64,000 nucleotides of DNA. Source: Pseudomonadota bacterium (lineage in GTDB: Bacteria; Pseudomonadota; Alphaproteobacteria; Acetobacterales; Acetobacteraceae). Below are positions 1 through 8,543 of this stretch, piece by piece; position 1 is the stretch's first letter; every line of letters starts with the position of its first letter. Made by a program: the position numbers and the translations under genes. Where the stretch lies: contig JAJZES010000005.1 of the NCBI GenBank assembly GCA_021845985.1, positions 124,001-188,000 on the forward strand. The letters are read 5' to 3'. The notes under the pieces are model-generated. The model saw only the letters and a list, made by a program, of their open reading frames with translations. It was not told the origin of the DNA and searched no databases.

Positions 1-1
1 G

Positions 2-646
2 GCCTCGGCGGTGTTTGCCGCCGCCTCGGGCGTGCTGGTCGCGGTGTTCGCGGTGCCGAGCTTCATCGCCACCCTGGCCGGCGGCACCATCATCGGCGGC
101 ATGACCTTTTGGGCCAGCGGCGGGGCGACGCTGTTCGGCCATGCGCCGCCGGCGTTCCGGGCGCTGGCGCGCGGCGGCGTGGCCGGCGTGCCGGTGCTGA
201 CGCTGTGGATGCTGGCCGGCTTCGCCGCCACCGCCGGCGTGCTGGCGGAAACCGAGTTCGGCCGGCGGCTCTATGCCATCGGCGGCAACCGCGAGGCGGC
301 GCGGCTGGCCGGGGTGCCGGTGCGGCGCGACATGGTGGTGGCGTTCGTGCTCTCGGGCGTGCTGTCGGCCGGCGCCGGGGTGCTGCTTGCCGCCCGGCTC
401 GGGAGCGCCCAGCCGACCGGCGGCGGCGGGTTTCTGCTGTCGTCCTATGCGGCGGTGTTCCTCGGCATGACGGCGTTCCGCGAGGGCGAGCCGAACGCCG
501 CCGGCACGCTGGTCGGCGCCGCCATTATCGCCGCGCTGGCCAACGGGCTGACCATTCTCGACGTGCCGAGCTTCGTGCAGGACATGGCCACCGGGGCGAT
601 CATCCTGGCGGCGGTGCTGGTGCGCCGGCTGAGCCGGCAGGGCTAG
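2..646 (+). CDS. Sugar ABC transporter permease (CUT2/RbsC type), 3' part
   Basis: The frame is open from the first bases of the window and ends with TAG at 644-646, so the N-terminus lies upstream. The 214 visible residues contain several hydrophobic spans, the stretch VPSFIATLAGGTI near the start and the cytoplasmic-loop signature YAIGGNREAARLAGV, which are typical of RbsC/XylH/AraH-type permeases of the CUT2 monosaccharide importers (inner membrane, binding-protein dependent). The C-terminal TMs end in VRRLSRQG. The substrate cannot be read from this part. Its 3' end overlaps the convergent DUF2268 gene by 47 bases. Family assignment is firm; partner ATPase and binding protein must lie to the left of the window. 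Confidence 0.9.
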   Translation, partial: ASAVFAAASGVLVAVFAVPSFIATLAGGTIIGGMTFWASGGATLFGHAPPAFRALARGGVAGVPVLTLWMLAGFAATAGVLAETEFGRRLYAIGGNREAARLAGVPVRRDMVVAFVLSGVLSAGAGVLLAARLGSAQPTGGGGFLLSSYAAVFLGMTAFREGEPNAAGTLVGAAIIAALANGLTILDVPSFVQDMATGAIILAAVLVRRLSRQG

Positions 647-1334
647 GCCAGACGGCGCCGCGCCCGTCGCTGCCGGCGAGCGTCGGCCACGCGGCATCGA
701 CCACGGCGGCGGCCGGGATGGTGACGAGGCGGGAGGCGCGCTGTTCCGGGTGCTGCGCCAGATAGCGTTCGATCAGCCGGAACCCGAGACTGTAGCCGGA
801 CCACGGCAGGATCTCCCGCTCGTCGCCGCGAAACCAGCGGTTGAGCTCGATGTCGGCGTCCCACAGGACAGGCGTGACCCGCGCCGCGGCGGCGCGGAGG
901 GCGGCGTTGTCGAGCGCCACGTCCCATCTGTCGGGGGCGCCGCCGAGGATTTCGAGAACGAAATGGTCGGCCAGCCCCTCGCTGACCATCGCCTCGGCGA
1001 GGGTGGTGCCGTAGCCGGGGCCGGCCTGGCGCAGGCAATGATGCGCCTCGTGCAGGACGACGCGGCGCAGGCCGCCGACGAGCTGCGCCTCCATCGCCGC
1101 ATGCGAGGTGTCGAAGCCGAGGAACATGGTGCTGCGGCTCGGCGCGGTGCCGCCGAAGCCGAGTTCGGGCACCGGCCAGTGCGGGATCTGGTGGATGACG
1201 ATATCGACGCGCGGCGGCACGACGACGCGCGCGCAGGCGGTGAAGGCGGCGTCGATCTCGGCGCGGATGCGGGCACGCCAGGGAGCCAGCGAGCCGGCAG
1301 CCTGCAGCCAGTGCAGCGTCCAGGTGCGGTCCAT
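600..1334 (-). CDS. DUF2268-type predicted Zn-dependent peptidase
   Basis: A 244-residue soluble protein starting MDRTWTLHWLQAAG. It carries a zinc-peptidase motif HEAHH (His95, Glu96, His99), preceded by VGGLRRVVL and followed about 20 residues later by EAMVSEGLADHF, where the Glu is the likely third ligand or part of the gluzincin helix. This arrangement is that of DUF2268 predicted Zn-dependent proteases; the biological substrate is unknown. The ATG at 1334 was chosen because the family starts there; an in-frame ATG at 1373 would add 13 basic residues, and neither has a strong ribosome binding site. The last 30 or so residues are Ala/Gly/Pro-rich and run antisense into the convergent permease gene, so the tail may be a drifted, non-conserved extension. 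Confidence 0.8.
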   Translation of the reverse strand: MDRTWTLHWLQAAGSLAPWRARIRAEIDAAFTACARVVVPPRVDIVIHQIPHWPVPELGFGGTAPSRSTMFLGFDTSHAAMEAQLVGGLRRVVLHEAHHCLRQAGPGYGTTLAEAMVSEGLADHFVLEILGGAPDRWDVALDNAALRAAAARVTPVLWDADIELNRWFRGDEREILPWSGYSLGFRLIERYLAQHPEQRASRLVTIPAAAVVDAAWPTLAGSDGRGAVWPSPAGSAGAPAPPPG

Positions 1335-1441
1335 GCGTCCGCTGCGGCTCCTGTTGCGGTTCGCCTTGGCCAACGCCGCGGCACTGGCGCGGTTCGGCGG
1401 CCGGTCATGCTAGGATCGGATCGCCCCCGGAGACCCGGCTC

Positions 1442-2413
1442 ATGCAAGATCACGATCATCATGACCATGACCATCCGCATCACGATGCCCATGACCATGG
1501 TCACGCCCATGCCCATGATCACGCCCAAGGTCACGCGCCGGCGACATTCGGCACCGCGTTTGCCTTCGGCGCGGCGCTGAACGCTGTCTTCGTCGCCGCC
1601 GAGATCGGCTGCGGGCTGGCGGCGCACTCGACGGCGCTGCTGGCGGATGCGGTGCATAACGCGGGTGATGTGCTCGGGCTGCTGCTGGCCTGGGGCGCCA
1701 TGCAGCTCGGTCGGCGGGTGCCGTCGGCGCGGCGGACCTATGGCTGGGGGCGCGGCTCGATCCTGGCGGCGCTGGTCAATGCGGCGGTGCTGCTGGCCGG
1801 CGTCGGCGCCATCGTGCTGGAGGCGGTGCAGCGGCTGCTGGAGCCGGCCGCGGTGGCCTCGGCGACGGTCGCCTGGGTGGCGCTGGCCGGCATCGCCGTC
1901 AACGGGGTGACCGCCTGGATGTTCAGCCGCGGCCATGGCGACCTTAATATCCGCGCCAGCTTTCAGCACATGGCGGCGGATGCCGCGGTGTCGGCCGGGG
2001 TGGTGGTGGCGGCGCTGCTGATCGGCGCCACCGGGTGGGGGTGGATCGACCCGCTGGTCAGCCTGGGGATCGCCGTGGTGATCGTCGCCGGCACCTGGGG
2101 CACGCTGCGCGACGCCGCCGACATGGCGCTGGACGCGGTGCCGCCGGGCATCGCCCAGGAGGCGGTCGGCGCCTATCTGCGCGGTCTGCCGGGGGTGGTG
2201 GAGGTGCATGACCTGCATATCTGGGCGCTGTCCACCACCGAGACGGCGCTGACCGCGCATCTGGTGCATGCCGGCGAGACGCCGGCCGAGGCGACGGTGC
2301 TGGAGGCGACGCGCGAACTGGGCGCGCGGTTCGGCATCGGCCATGCCACGCTGCAGCTCGAGACGGTGACGCATGCCGATGCCTGCCGGCTGCGGCCGGC
2401 GGAGGTGGTGTAG
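1442..2413 (+). CDS. Cation diffusion facilitator (Zn2+/Co2+/Cd2+ efflux), CzcD/ZitB-like
   Basis: A 323-residue inner-membrane antiporter of the CDF family that exports divalent metals in exchange for protons. The first 35 residues are a His/Asp-rich metal-binding tail (runs of DHHDHDHPHH and GHAHAHDHA). Six membrane spans follow. The second span has the HSTALLADAVHNAGDV element with the paired metal-site residues, and the fifth has the matching FQHMAADAAVSAG. The C-terminal cytoplasmic domain (about 215-310) ends in HATLQLET, the ferredoxin-like CDF dimerisation fold. GGAG lies about 9 bases before the ATG. It is divergent from the DUF2268 gene and followed after 4 bases by the S49 peptidase, so the two probably share a transcript. 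Metal specificity cannot be decided by eye. Confidence 0.93.
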   Translation: MQDHDHHDHDHPHHDAHDHGHAHAHDHAQGHAPATFGTAFAFGAALNAVFVAAEIGCGLAAHSTALLADAVHNAGDVLGLLLAWGAMQLGRRVPSARRTYGWGRGSILAALVNAAVLLAGVGAIVLEAVQRLLEPAAVASATVAWVALAGIAVNGVTAWMFSRGHGDLNIRASFQHMAADAAVSAGVVVAALLIGATGWGWIDPLVSLGIAVVIVAGTWGTLRDAADMALDAVPPGIAQEAVGAYLRGLPGVVEVHDLHIWALSTTETALTAHLVHAGETPAEATVLEATRELGARFGIGHATLQLETVTHADACRLRPAEVV

Positions 2414-2417
2414 CGCC

Positions 2418-3203
2418 ATGCGGCTGTTGTTCTGGCGGCCGCGGCCGATCCCGGTGCTCGAACTGCACGGCACCCTGGCGGCGCGGCCGGGGGCGCTGAA
2501 CATCGCCGCCTATGGCCGGCTGATTGCCGCGGCGGTGGCGGCGGCGGGGACGGGCGGGGTGCTGCTGCTCGACATCGACAGTCCCGGCGGCTCGCCGGTG
2601 CAATCGGACCTGATCGCGGCGCGCATCCGGGCGCGGGCGGCGGAGCGGCGGGTGCGGGTGATCGCGGTGATCGGCGAGGTCGGCGCCTCCGGCGGCTACT
2701 GGCTGGCCTGCGCCGGCGATGAGGTCGTCGCCAACGCGATGAGCGTGGTCGGCTCGATCGGGGTGGTCGGCGGTGGGTTCGGCGCCCCGGAGGCTCTGGC
2801 GCGACTAGGCATCGAGCGGCGGATCTACACCGCCGGGGAAAACAAGCGCCGGCTCGACCCGTTCAGCCCGGAACGGCCACAGGACCGCGCCTTCGTGCAA
2901 TCCCTGCTCGATGAGCTGCATGGCCGGTTCAAGGACTGGGTGCGCACGCGCCGCGCCGGTCGGCTGCCGGCCGACGAGGCGCTGGTGTTCGATGGCGGCT
3001 GGATGACCGGGGCGCGAGCGAAGGAGCTGGGGCTGGTGGACCGGCTCGGCGACCTCGATGCGGTGCTGCGCGAACTGGGCGGGGCGAAGGCGCGGGCGGC
3101 GACATTCCGGCCGCGCCGCCCCGGCTGGCTGGCTCGGCTGCCGCGGATGATGGCGCGTGAGGTGGTGGCGGCGGTGGTGGAAGAGACGTGGCCGCGGCTG
3201 TGA
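2418..3203 (+). CDS. S49 family peptidase (SppA-like)
   Basis: A 261-residue serine peptidase of the signal-peptide-peptidase A family with the Ser/Lys dyad: Ser91 in GEVGASGGYWLA and Lys143 in AGENKRR. The substrate-groove element LDIDSPGGS (52-59) and VGSIGVVGG are also present. It is half the size of E. coli SppA, i.e. the single-domain type. There is no clear signal peptide or membrane anchor; the start is MRLLFWRPRPIPVLELHG, so it may act at the cytoplasmic face or in the cytosol. The ATG at 2418 follows GGAGGTGG at 2401-2408 inside the end of the CDF gene and is preferred over an ATG 45 bases upstream. The substrate is unknown; these enzymes usually degrade signal-peptide remnants or membrane proteins. 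Confidence 0.9.
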   Translation: MRLLFWRPRPIPVLELHGTLAARPGALNIAAYGRLIAAAVAAAGTGGVLLLDIDSPGGSPVQSDLIAARIRARAAERRVRVIAVIGEVGASGGYWLACAGDEVVANAMSVVGSIGVVGGGFGAPEALARLGIERRIYTAGENKRRLDPFSPERPQDRAFVQSLLDELHGRFKDWVRTRRAGRLPADEALVFDGGWMTGARAKELGLVDRLGDLDAVLRELGGAKARAATFRPRRPGWLARLPRMMAREVVAAVVEETWPRL

Positions 3204-3251
3204 GTCGTTTTGTTCAGCATACAATACCTAACAGAGAATTAAACTTTCCGT

Positions 3252-3281
3252 TTGCAAACTGAACGCGACAATCGTTAACAT
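3252..3281 (+). promoter_or_regulatory. Possible promoter for the giant repeat/Hint gene
   Basis: The 152 bases between 3204 and 3355 are clearly richer in A+T than their surroundings. A TTGCAA (3252-3257) and a TAACAT (3276-3281) are spaced by 18 bases, resembling a sigma-70 type -35/-10 pair about 75 bases before the ATG at 3356. This is judged by eye only. Confidence 0.3.
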
Positions 3282-3355
3282 TGCAGCCCTGTGATTTGTG
3301 GCCAGCGGGGGCGGGCGACGGCCTGCTCCGCGGCAAGAACCGGGGGCGGGACGCG

Positions 3356-6300
3356 ATGGGCACGACGATCAGCAGCGGCGTGACGACGACGATAACGTCG
3401 GTATCGAACGCGCAATATACCGTCGCCAGCGGCGGCACACTGGTCGTGTCGGGCGCGGGGGCGGCGGCCGACGGCACCGTCGTGATCAACCAGGGCGGCA
3501 CGCTGGAGGTGATTGCCGGCGGCGTCGCCAGTTTCACCGATATCGGCGGTAACGCCGTGGTGTCCTCGGGCAGCAACGTCGGCTACGCCAGCGTCGTTTC
3601 CGGCGGCACGCTGACGGTGTCGGCGAGCGCCACCGCCTATTATACGACGGTCGGTTCCGGCGGATCGGAGATCGTGGTTTCGGGCGGCACCGATTTCGCC
3701 GGCACGATCGACCCTGGCGGTATGCTGACGGTCTCCTCCGGCGGTGTCGCGGAGAATACTCAGGCGGGGAGCGGCGCCACGGCGATCATTGCCGCGGGCG
3801 GTACCGAGAAGGTGCTGTCGGGTTCCGCTGCGTCCGGGGTGCTGCTGACCTCGGGCGCGGTGCTGTCCACCGTCTCGGGCGCCACCATCAGCGGCATCCA
3901 GCTTGGCAGCGGGGCCACGCTCGACATCGTCGCCGGGTTGAACGACCACAACACGGTCATCAGTTCCGGCGGCGCGGAAATCGTCTCCTCCGGCGGCTTC
4001 GCCAGCAACAGCCTGGTGCTCTCCGGCGGCACCCAGACGGTGCTGACCGGCGGCACGGCGGACTTCACCTCGCTCGGCACCAGCGGGGTGTTCGTCTCTT
4101 ACGGCTATGTCTCGAACGTCTATCAGGCGATCTACAGCGGCGGTGTGGCCGGCGGCGATCTGGTGGTGTCGTCGGGCGGCGCGGCCAGCAGCGGGACGAT
4201 CCTGTCGGGCGGGTCGGAGACGGTGCTGTCCGGCGGCAGCGACAGCGGCGCCACGGTGTCGTCGGGCGGCACGCTGACGGTCGCATCGGGCGGTGTCGCG
4301 GTCGATACCAACGTGGCCGGCGGCGCGCTCGTCATCGCCTCGGGCGGTGTCGAAAAAGTGCTGTCGGGCGGCGCCGTGACCGGGCTGTCGCTGACCGCGG
4401 GGGCGATCCTGTCGGCGGCGTCGGGCGCCACCCTCAGCAACACCCATGTCGGCAGCGGGGCCACGCTCGACATCGTCGCCGGGTTGAACGACCACAACAC
4501 GGTCATCAGTTCCGGCGGCGCGGAAATCGTCTCCTCCGGCGGCTTCGCCAGCAACAGCCTGGTGCTCTCCGGCGGCACCCAGACGGTGCTGACCGGCGGC
4601 ACGGCGGACTTCACCTCGCTCGGCACCAGCGGGGTGTTCGTCTCTTACGGCTATGTCTCGAACGTCTATCAGGCGATCTACAGCGGCGGTGTGGCCGGCG
4701 GCGATCTGGTGGTGTCGTCGGGCGGCGCGGCCAGCAGCGGGACGATCCTGTCGGGCGGGTCGGAGACGGTGCTGTCCGGCGGCAGCGACAGCGGCGCCAC
4801 GGTGTCGTCGGGCGGCACGCTGACGGTCGCATCGGGCGGTGTCGCGGTCGATACCAACGTGGCCGGCGGCGCGCTCGTCATCGCCTCGGGCGGTGTCGAA
4901 AAAGTGCTGTCGGGCGGCGCCGTGACCGGGCTGTCGCTGACCGCGGGGGCGATCCTGTCGGCGGCGTCGGGCGCCACCCTCAGCAACACCCATGTCGGCA
5001 GCGGGGCCACGCTCGACATCGTCGCCGGGTTGAACGACCACAACACGGTCATCAGTTCCGGCGGCGCGGAAATCGTCTCCTCCGGCGGCTTCGCCAGCAA
5101 CAGCCTGGTGCTCTCCGGTGGCACCCAGACGGTGTTGTCCGGCGGCGGGGTCGAGTTCACCTCGCTCGGCACCAGCGGGGTGTTCGTCTCCGACAGCTAT
5201 GTCGGCGGCATCCCCATTGCGGTGTACAGCGGCGCTGCGCCGGGCGGGGCGTTGCTGGTGTCCTCGGGCGGCGTTGCCAACAGCGCGTCGATCCTTTCCG
5301 GCGGGTCGGAGACGGTGTTTGCCGCCGGCACCGACAGCGCCGCCATCGTGTCGTCGGGCGGCACGCTGACGGTGTTGGCCGGCGGCCTCGCCGTCGATAC
5401 GAGCGTGCGTGGCGGTTCCGCCATCATCCTGTCGGGCGGCACCGAGCGGGTGCTGTCCGGCACCAGCGCTGTCGGCGTGACGCTGATGGCGGGGGCGCTG
5501 CTGTCGGTGGCGTCGGGAGGCACGATCGACGACATCGTGCTGAGCAGCGGCGTCACGCTTGGCGTGAGCGCCGGTGAGACCGACGTGTTCACCCAGGTCA
5601 CATCCGGTGCGGCGGAGACGATCTCCTCGGGCGGCATTGCCATCCAGAGCTTCATCGCCAGCGGCGGCACGCAGACGGTGCTGTCCGGCGGCGCAGCCGA
5701 CGGCACCAGGCTCGGCAGTTCGGTGTTCGTCTCGTATTCGAGCGCGACCTTCAGCAGCTTCTTTTCGGCGGTTGCCGGCGGCAGCCTGACCGTCTTCTCC
5801 GGCGGCCTCGCCAGCGGGGTGGTGGTCGTCGATGGCGGGGTGGAGACGGTGCTGTCCGGCGCCACCGACAGCGGCGCCGTTGTCAGTTCCGGCGGCATGC
5901 TGACGGTCTCGTTCGGCGGCGTCGCGGTCAATACCGACGCGGCCGGCGGCTCGGCGGTGATCGCGTCGGGCGGCACAGAAAGGGTGCTGTCGGGCGGCCT
6001 CGCCAGCGGGGTCACTCTGCTCTCCGGTGCGATCCTTTCGACCGTCTCCGGCGCCGCCATCGACTTCACGCATCTGGGCAGCGGCGTCGGCCTCGTCATT
6101 ACCGCCGGCCTTGCCGATTACGGCACGCAGGTCAGTTCCGGCGCCACCGAGACCGTGTCCTCGGGCGGCGCCGCCAACGCAACCACGGTGCAGGCGGGCG
6201 GCATTCAGACGCTGCTGTCCGGCGGCACCGCGAGCGGCACCAATGTCAGCGGGACACTGCTGATCTCCTCGGGCGGCAGCGCCGACAGCGTGTTCGTCGA

Positions 6301-8464
6301 GTCGGGCGGACGGGCCATCGTCGCCCCCGGCGGCAGCCTGAGCGGGACCGAGATTGTCGCCGGCGGCGTTGTTTCGGTGCAGTCAGCCGGCAGCACCACC
6401 GGCGATTTCGTGCTCAGCAACGGCCTGGAGATCGTCAGTTTCGGCGGCCGGGCGAGCAATACCGTGGTCGACTCCGGCGGTCAGGCGCTGATCACCGCCG
6501 GCGGCGTCGAAGTGGCCGGCCCGGCCATGGCCGGCTCCAGCACCGGGTCGGGGCTGGGCGTGGCCATTGCCACCGGCGTCACCGTGCTGTCGGGCGGCGG
6601 CGCGGTGGCGATTGCCGGCGGCACCGCCAGTTCCTTCAAGCTGCTCTCCGGCGGAAGCATGGCGGTGCAGTCGGGCGGCATCGCCGACCATACGCAGATC
6701 GGCAGCGCCGTCTCCGGCCTGTTCGTGGTGTCCTCGGGCGGCGCCATGATCGTCTCCTCCGGCGGTCTGGCCAGCGCCACCGACATCTTCGCCGACGGCA
6801 CCCAGACCATCGCCGCCGGCGGCGTCGCCAGCCGGACGGTGGTACACAACCGCGGCAGCGAGACGTTCCAGTCCGGCGCCATCGACAGCGGCTCGCTGGT
6901 CGCGTCCGGCGGCACCGACACGCTGCTCTCCGGCGCGCTGGCCAGCGCCGACTTCACCTTCGGCGGGTCGCTGGTGGTCAATGGCGGCGCCACGGCGAGC
7001 GGCACGATGATTTCCGCCGGCAGCGAGACGGTGTCGGCCGGCGGCAATTCGGTCGAGGATACCGCCACGTTCGGCGGCGTGCTGACGGTCTCCTCCGGCG
7101 GTATTGCCGTCAACCCGATGATCGGCTCGGCCGGAACGCTGGTGCTGGGGCCGAATGCGGTGGTCAGCGGCGCGATCGCCTTCGTCGCCTCGGCCGGCAT
7201 CACCGGCAGCAACGGCATTCTGGTGATCGAGGGCACCACCATGCCGACCGCGATCATCAGCGGCTTCGACATGCGCAGCGTGTCGCAGGGCGACACCATC
7301 GACCTGACCAATCTGCCGTTCGACAGCGGCGGATCGGTCAGCCTCGGCGCCGGCAACGTGCTCAGCGTCACCGACAGCGGCACGACGTTTGCGGTGACAC
7401 TGGACCCGAGCCAGTCCTTTGTCGGGCAGACTTTCAGCGCCTTCAACGACGGGCATGGCGGGACCGATGTGGTCGATGCCATCTACCCGTTGCCTGCCTG
7501 CTATGCTGCCGGCACGCGGCTGGCGACACCGCACGGCAGCGCCGCGGTGGAGGATCTGGCCGCCGGCGACGTAGTCCTGGCACTGGCCGAGGGCGCCTGG
7601 GTGGCCGAACGGGTGCGCTGGGTCGGGCGCACCACCATCGACCTCGCGCACCATGCCGATCCGCGCCGCGCGGCGCCGGTGCGCATCCGTGCCGGAGCCA
7701 TCGCGCCCGGCGTGCCGTGCCGCGACCTGCTGCTCTCGCCTGACCATGCCGTGTTCCTCGACGGCGCGCTGATCCAGGCGCAGGCGCTGCTCAACGGGGC
7801 GACGGTGGTGCAGGAATTCCCGACCCGCATCACCTATCTGCATGTCGAACTGGAGCGCCACGCGGTGCTGCTGGCCGAGGGCATGCCGGCGGAAAGCTAT
7901 CTCGATGCCGGCAACCGCGGCCTGTTCTCCGGCGAGGCCGGGGTGCGCGCCCTGCATCCCGATCTGGCCGGGGCGACCGCGTGGGACGAGCGGTCCTGTG
8001 CGCCGCTGCTGCTCGGCGGCCGGCGCGTCGCCGCGGCGCATGGCGCGGCCCTGGCGCGGGCGGCGACGTTCGGCTGGCAGCGTGGCCATGATGCCGGCCT
8101 CGGCGTCAGCGTCGATGGCCGGGCGGTGGTGCTCGACGCCGCCGGACGGGCGATGCTGCCGGCCGGGGCGCGGGCGCTGCGGATCAGCAGCCGCAGCTTC
8201 GTGCCGGCATGGCTTGGCATGGCGCCGGATGGGCGGCGGCTCGGGGTCGCGGTGGCGACGCTGCGGCTGGCCGGGCGGGCGCTGCCGGCGAGCGCCTTTG
8301 CCGGTGGCTGGTATGCGCCGGAGGGAAGGCTGCGCTGGACCGATGGCGACGCCACGCTGCAGCTGCCGCCCAGCGTGCGGCCGTCGCTGCTGCGGCTGCG
8401 CTGTGCCGATGTCGGGGCGGTCTATTGGCAGGACACCGCGATTGCCGCGGCGGCGGTCGGCTAA
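3356..8464 (+). CDS. Giant strand-loop-strand repeat protein with C-terminal Hint domain
   Basis: A 1,702-residue protein. Residues from about 10 to 1290 are made of dozens of roughly 20-residue units with the beat SGGTLTVSSGGVA..T.V, the AIDA/autotransporter-passenger strand-loop-strand repeat that folds as a right-handed beta-helix stalk. From Cys1382 (CYAAGTRLATPHG) a Hint_2 (hedgehog/intein-like) domain follows: AVEDLAAGDVVLAL, VRWVGRTTIDL and LLLSPDHAVFLDG, then the usual YLHVELERHAVLLAEG tail. The first Cys and the SPDHA His are the expected self-processing residues. There is no signal peptide and no C-terminal beta-barrel, so classical type V secretion is unlikely; the export route is unknown. 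The ATG at 3356 starts the conserved part; an in-frame ATG at 3281 adds 25 atypical residues. Probably a surface adhesin or matrix protein. Confidence 0.85.
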   Translation: MGTTISSGVTTTITSVSNAQYTVASGGTLVVSGAGAAADGTVVINQGGTLEVIAGGVASFTDIGGNAVVSSGSNVGYASVVSGGTLTVSASATAYYTTVGSGGSEIVVSGGTDFAGTIDPGGMLTVSSGGVAENTQAGSGATAIIAAGGTEKVLSGSAASGVLLTSGAVLSTVSGATISGIQLGSGATLDIVAGLNDHNTVISSGGAEIVSSGGFASNSLVLSGGTQTVLTGGTADFTSLGTSGVFVSYGYVSNVYQAIYSGGVAGGDLVVSSGGAASSGTILSGGSETVLSGGSDSGATVSSGGTLTVASGGVAVDTNVAGGALVIASGGVEKVLSGGAVTGLSLTAGAILSAASGATLSNTHVGSGATLDIVAGLNDHNTVISSGGAEIVSSGGFASNSLVLSGGTQTVLTGGTADFTSLGTSGVFVSYGYVSNVYQAIYSGGVAGGDLVVSSGGAASSGTILSGGSETVLSGGSDSGATVSSGGTLTVASGGVAVDTNVAGGALVIASGGVEKVLSGGAVTGLSLTAGAILSAASGATLSNTHVGSGATLDIVAGLNDHNTVISSGGAEIVSSGGFASNSLVLSGGTQTVLSGGGVEFTSLGTSGVFVSDSYVGGIPIAVYSGAAPGGALLVSSGGVANSASILSGGSETVFAAGTDSAAIVSSGGTLTVLAGGLAVDTSVRGGSAIILSGGTERVLSGTSAVGVTLMAGALLSVASGGTIDDIVLSSGVTLGVSAGETDVFTQVTSGAAETISSGGIAIQSFIASGGTQTVLSGGAADGTRLGSSVFVSYSSATFSSFFSAVAGGSLTVFSGGLASGVVVVDGGVETVLSGATDSGAVVSSGGMLTVSFGGVAVNTDAAGGSAVIASGGTERVLSGGLASGVTLLSGAILSTVSGAAIDFTHLGSGVGLVITAGLADYGTQVSSGATETVSSGGAANATTVQAGGIQTLLSGGTASGTNVSGTLLISSGGSADSVFVESGGRAIVAPGGSLSGTEIVAGGVVSVQSAGSTTGDFVLSNGLEIVSFGGRASNTVVDSGGQALITAGGVEVAGPAMAGSSTGSGLGVAIATGVTVLSGGGAVAIAGGTASSFKLLSGGSMAVQSGGIADHTQIGSAVSGLFVVSSGGAMIVSSGGLASATDIFADGTQTIAAGGVASRTVVHNRGSETFQSGAIDSGSLVASGGTDTLLSGALASADFTFGGSLVVNGGATASGTMISAGSETVSAGGNSVEDTATFGGVLTVSSGGIAVNPMIGSAGTLVLGPNAVVSGAIAFVASAGITGSNGILVIEGTTMPTAIISGFDMRSVSQGDTIDLTNLPFDSGGSVSLGAGNVLSVTDSGTTFAVTLDPSQSFVGQTFSAFNDGHGGTDVVDAIYPLPACYAAGTRLATPHGSAAVEDLAAGDVVLALAEGAWVAERVRWVGRTTIDLAHHADPRRAAPVRIRAGAIAPGVPCRDLLLSPDHAVFLDGALIQAQALLNGATVVQEFPTRITYLHVELERHAVLLAEGMPAESYLDAGNRGLFSGEAGVRALHPDLAGATAWDERSCAPLLLGGRRVAAAHGAALARAATFGWQRGHDAGLGVSVDGRAVVLDAAGRAMLPAGARALRISSRSFVPAWLGMAPDGRRLGVAVATLRLAGRALPASAFAGGWYAPEGRLRWTDGDATLQLPPSVRPSLLRLRCADVGAVYWQDTAIAAAAVG
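3905..5118 (+). repeat. Perfect 546-bp tandem duplication (two copies plus a 122-bp partial third)
   Basis: Bases 3905-4450 and 4451-4996 read identically throughout, including silent positions, and the identity continues into 4997-5118, where the first difference (C to T) appears at 5119. The unit is 182 codons, so the reading frame is kept; it covers residues 184-365 and 366-547 of the giant protein. Perfect identity over 546 bases, next to repeats that have diverged freely, points to a recent duplication or ongoing gene conversion, or to an assembly artefact. Confidence 0.95.
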
Positions 8465-8506
8465 GGCGCGGATCGCGCCCGACGCTGCCGCCTGATCCGA
8501 TCCCGC

Positions 8507-8534
8507 GTCATGCCCGGCTTTCGCCGGGCATGAC
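8507..8534. terminator. 12-bp perfect palindrome between convergent genes (REP-like or bidirectional terminator)
   Basis: GTCATGCCCGGC (8507-8518), loop TTTC, GCCGGGCATGAC (8523-8534). It sits in the 79 bases between the ends of the converging repeat/Hint gene and hpf. The CATGCCCGGC core resembles dispersed palindromes common in alphaproteobacterial genomes. There is no T-run, so an intrinsic terminator is possible but not typical. Confidence 0.6.
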
Positions 8535-8543
8535 CGGCTTGGC

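Noticed and set aside
773-2503. 576-codon frame on the minus strand
   Set aside because: It is antisense to the CDF transporter and in a second frame of the DUF2268 gene; composition is typical shadow (Arg/His/Pro-rich).
3905-5118. CRISPR-like impression of spaced identical blocks
   Set aside because: The blocks are 546 bases long, contiguous and in-frame coding sequence, with no short repeats and spacers.
3275-6073. 932-codon open frame antisense to the giant repeat gene
   Set aside because: It arises because the strand-loop-strand repeats have a periodic, GC-rich codon pattern; the product is Arg/Asp/Gly-rich nonsense with the same repeat period and no start signal.
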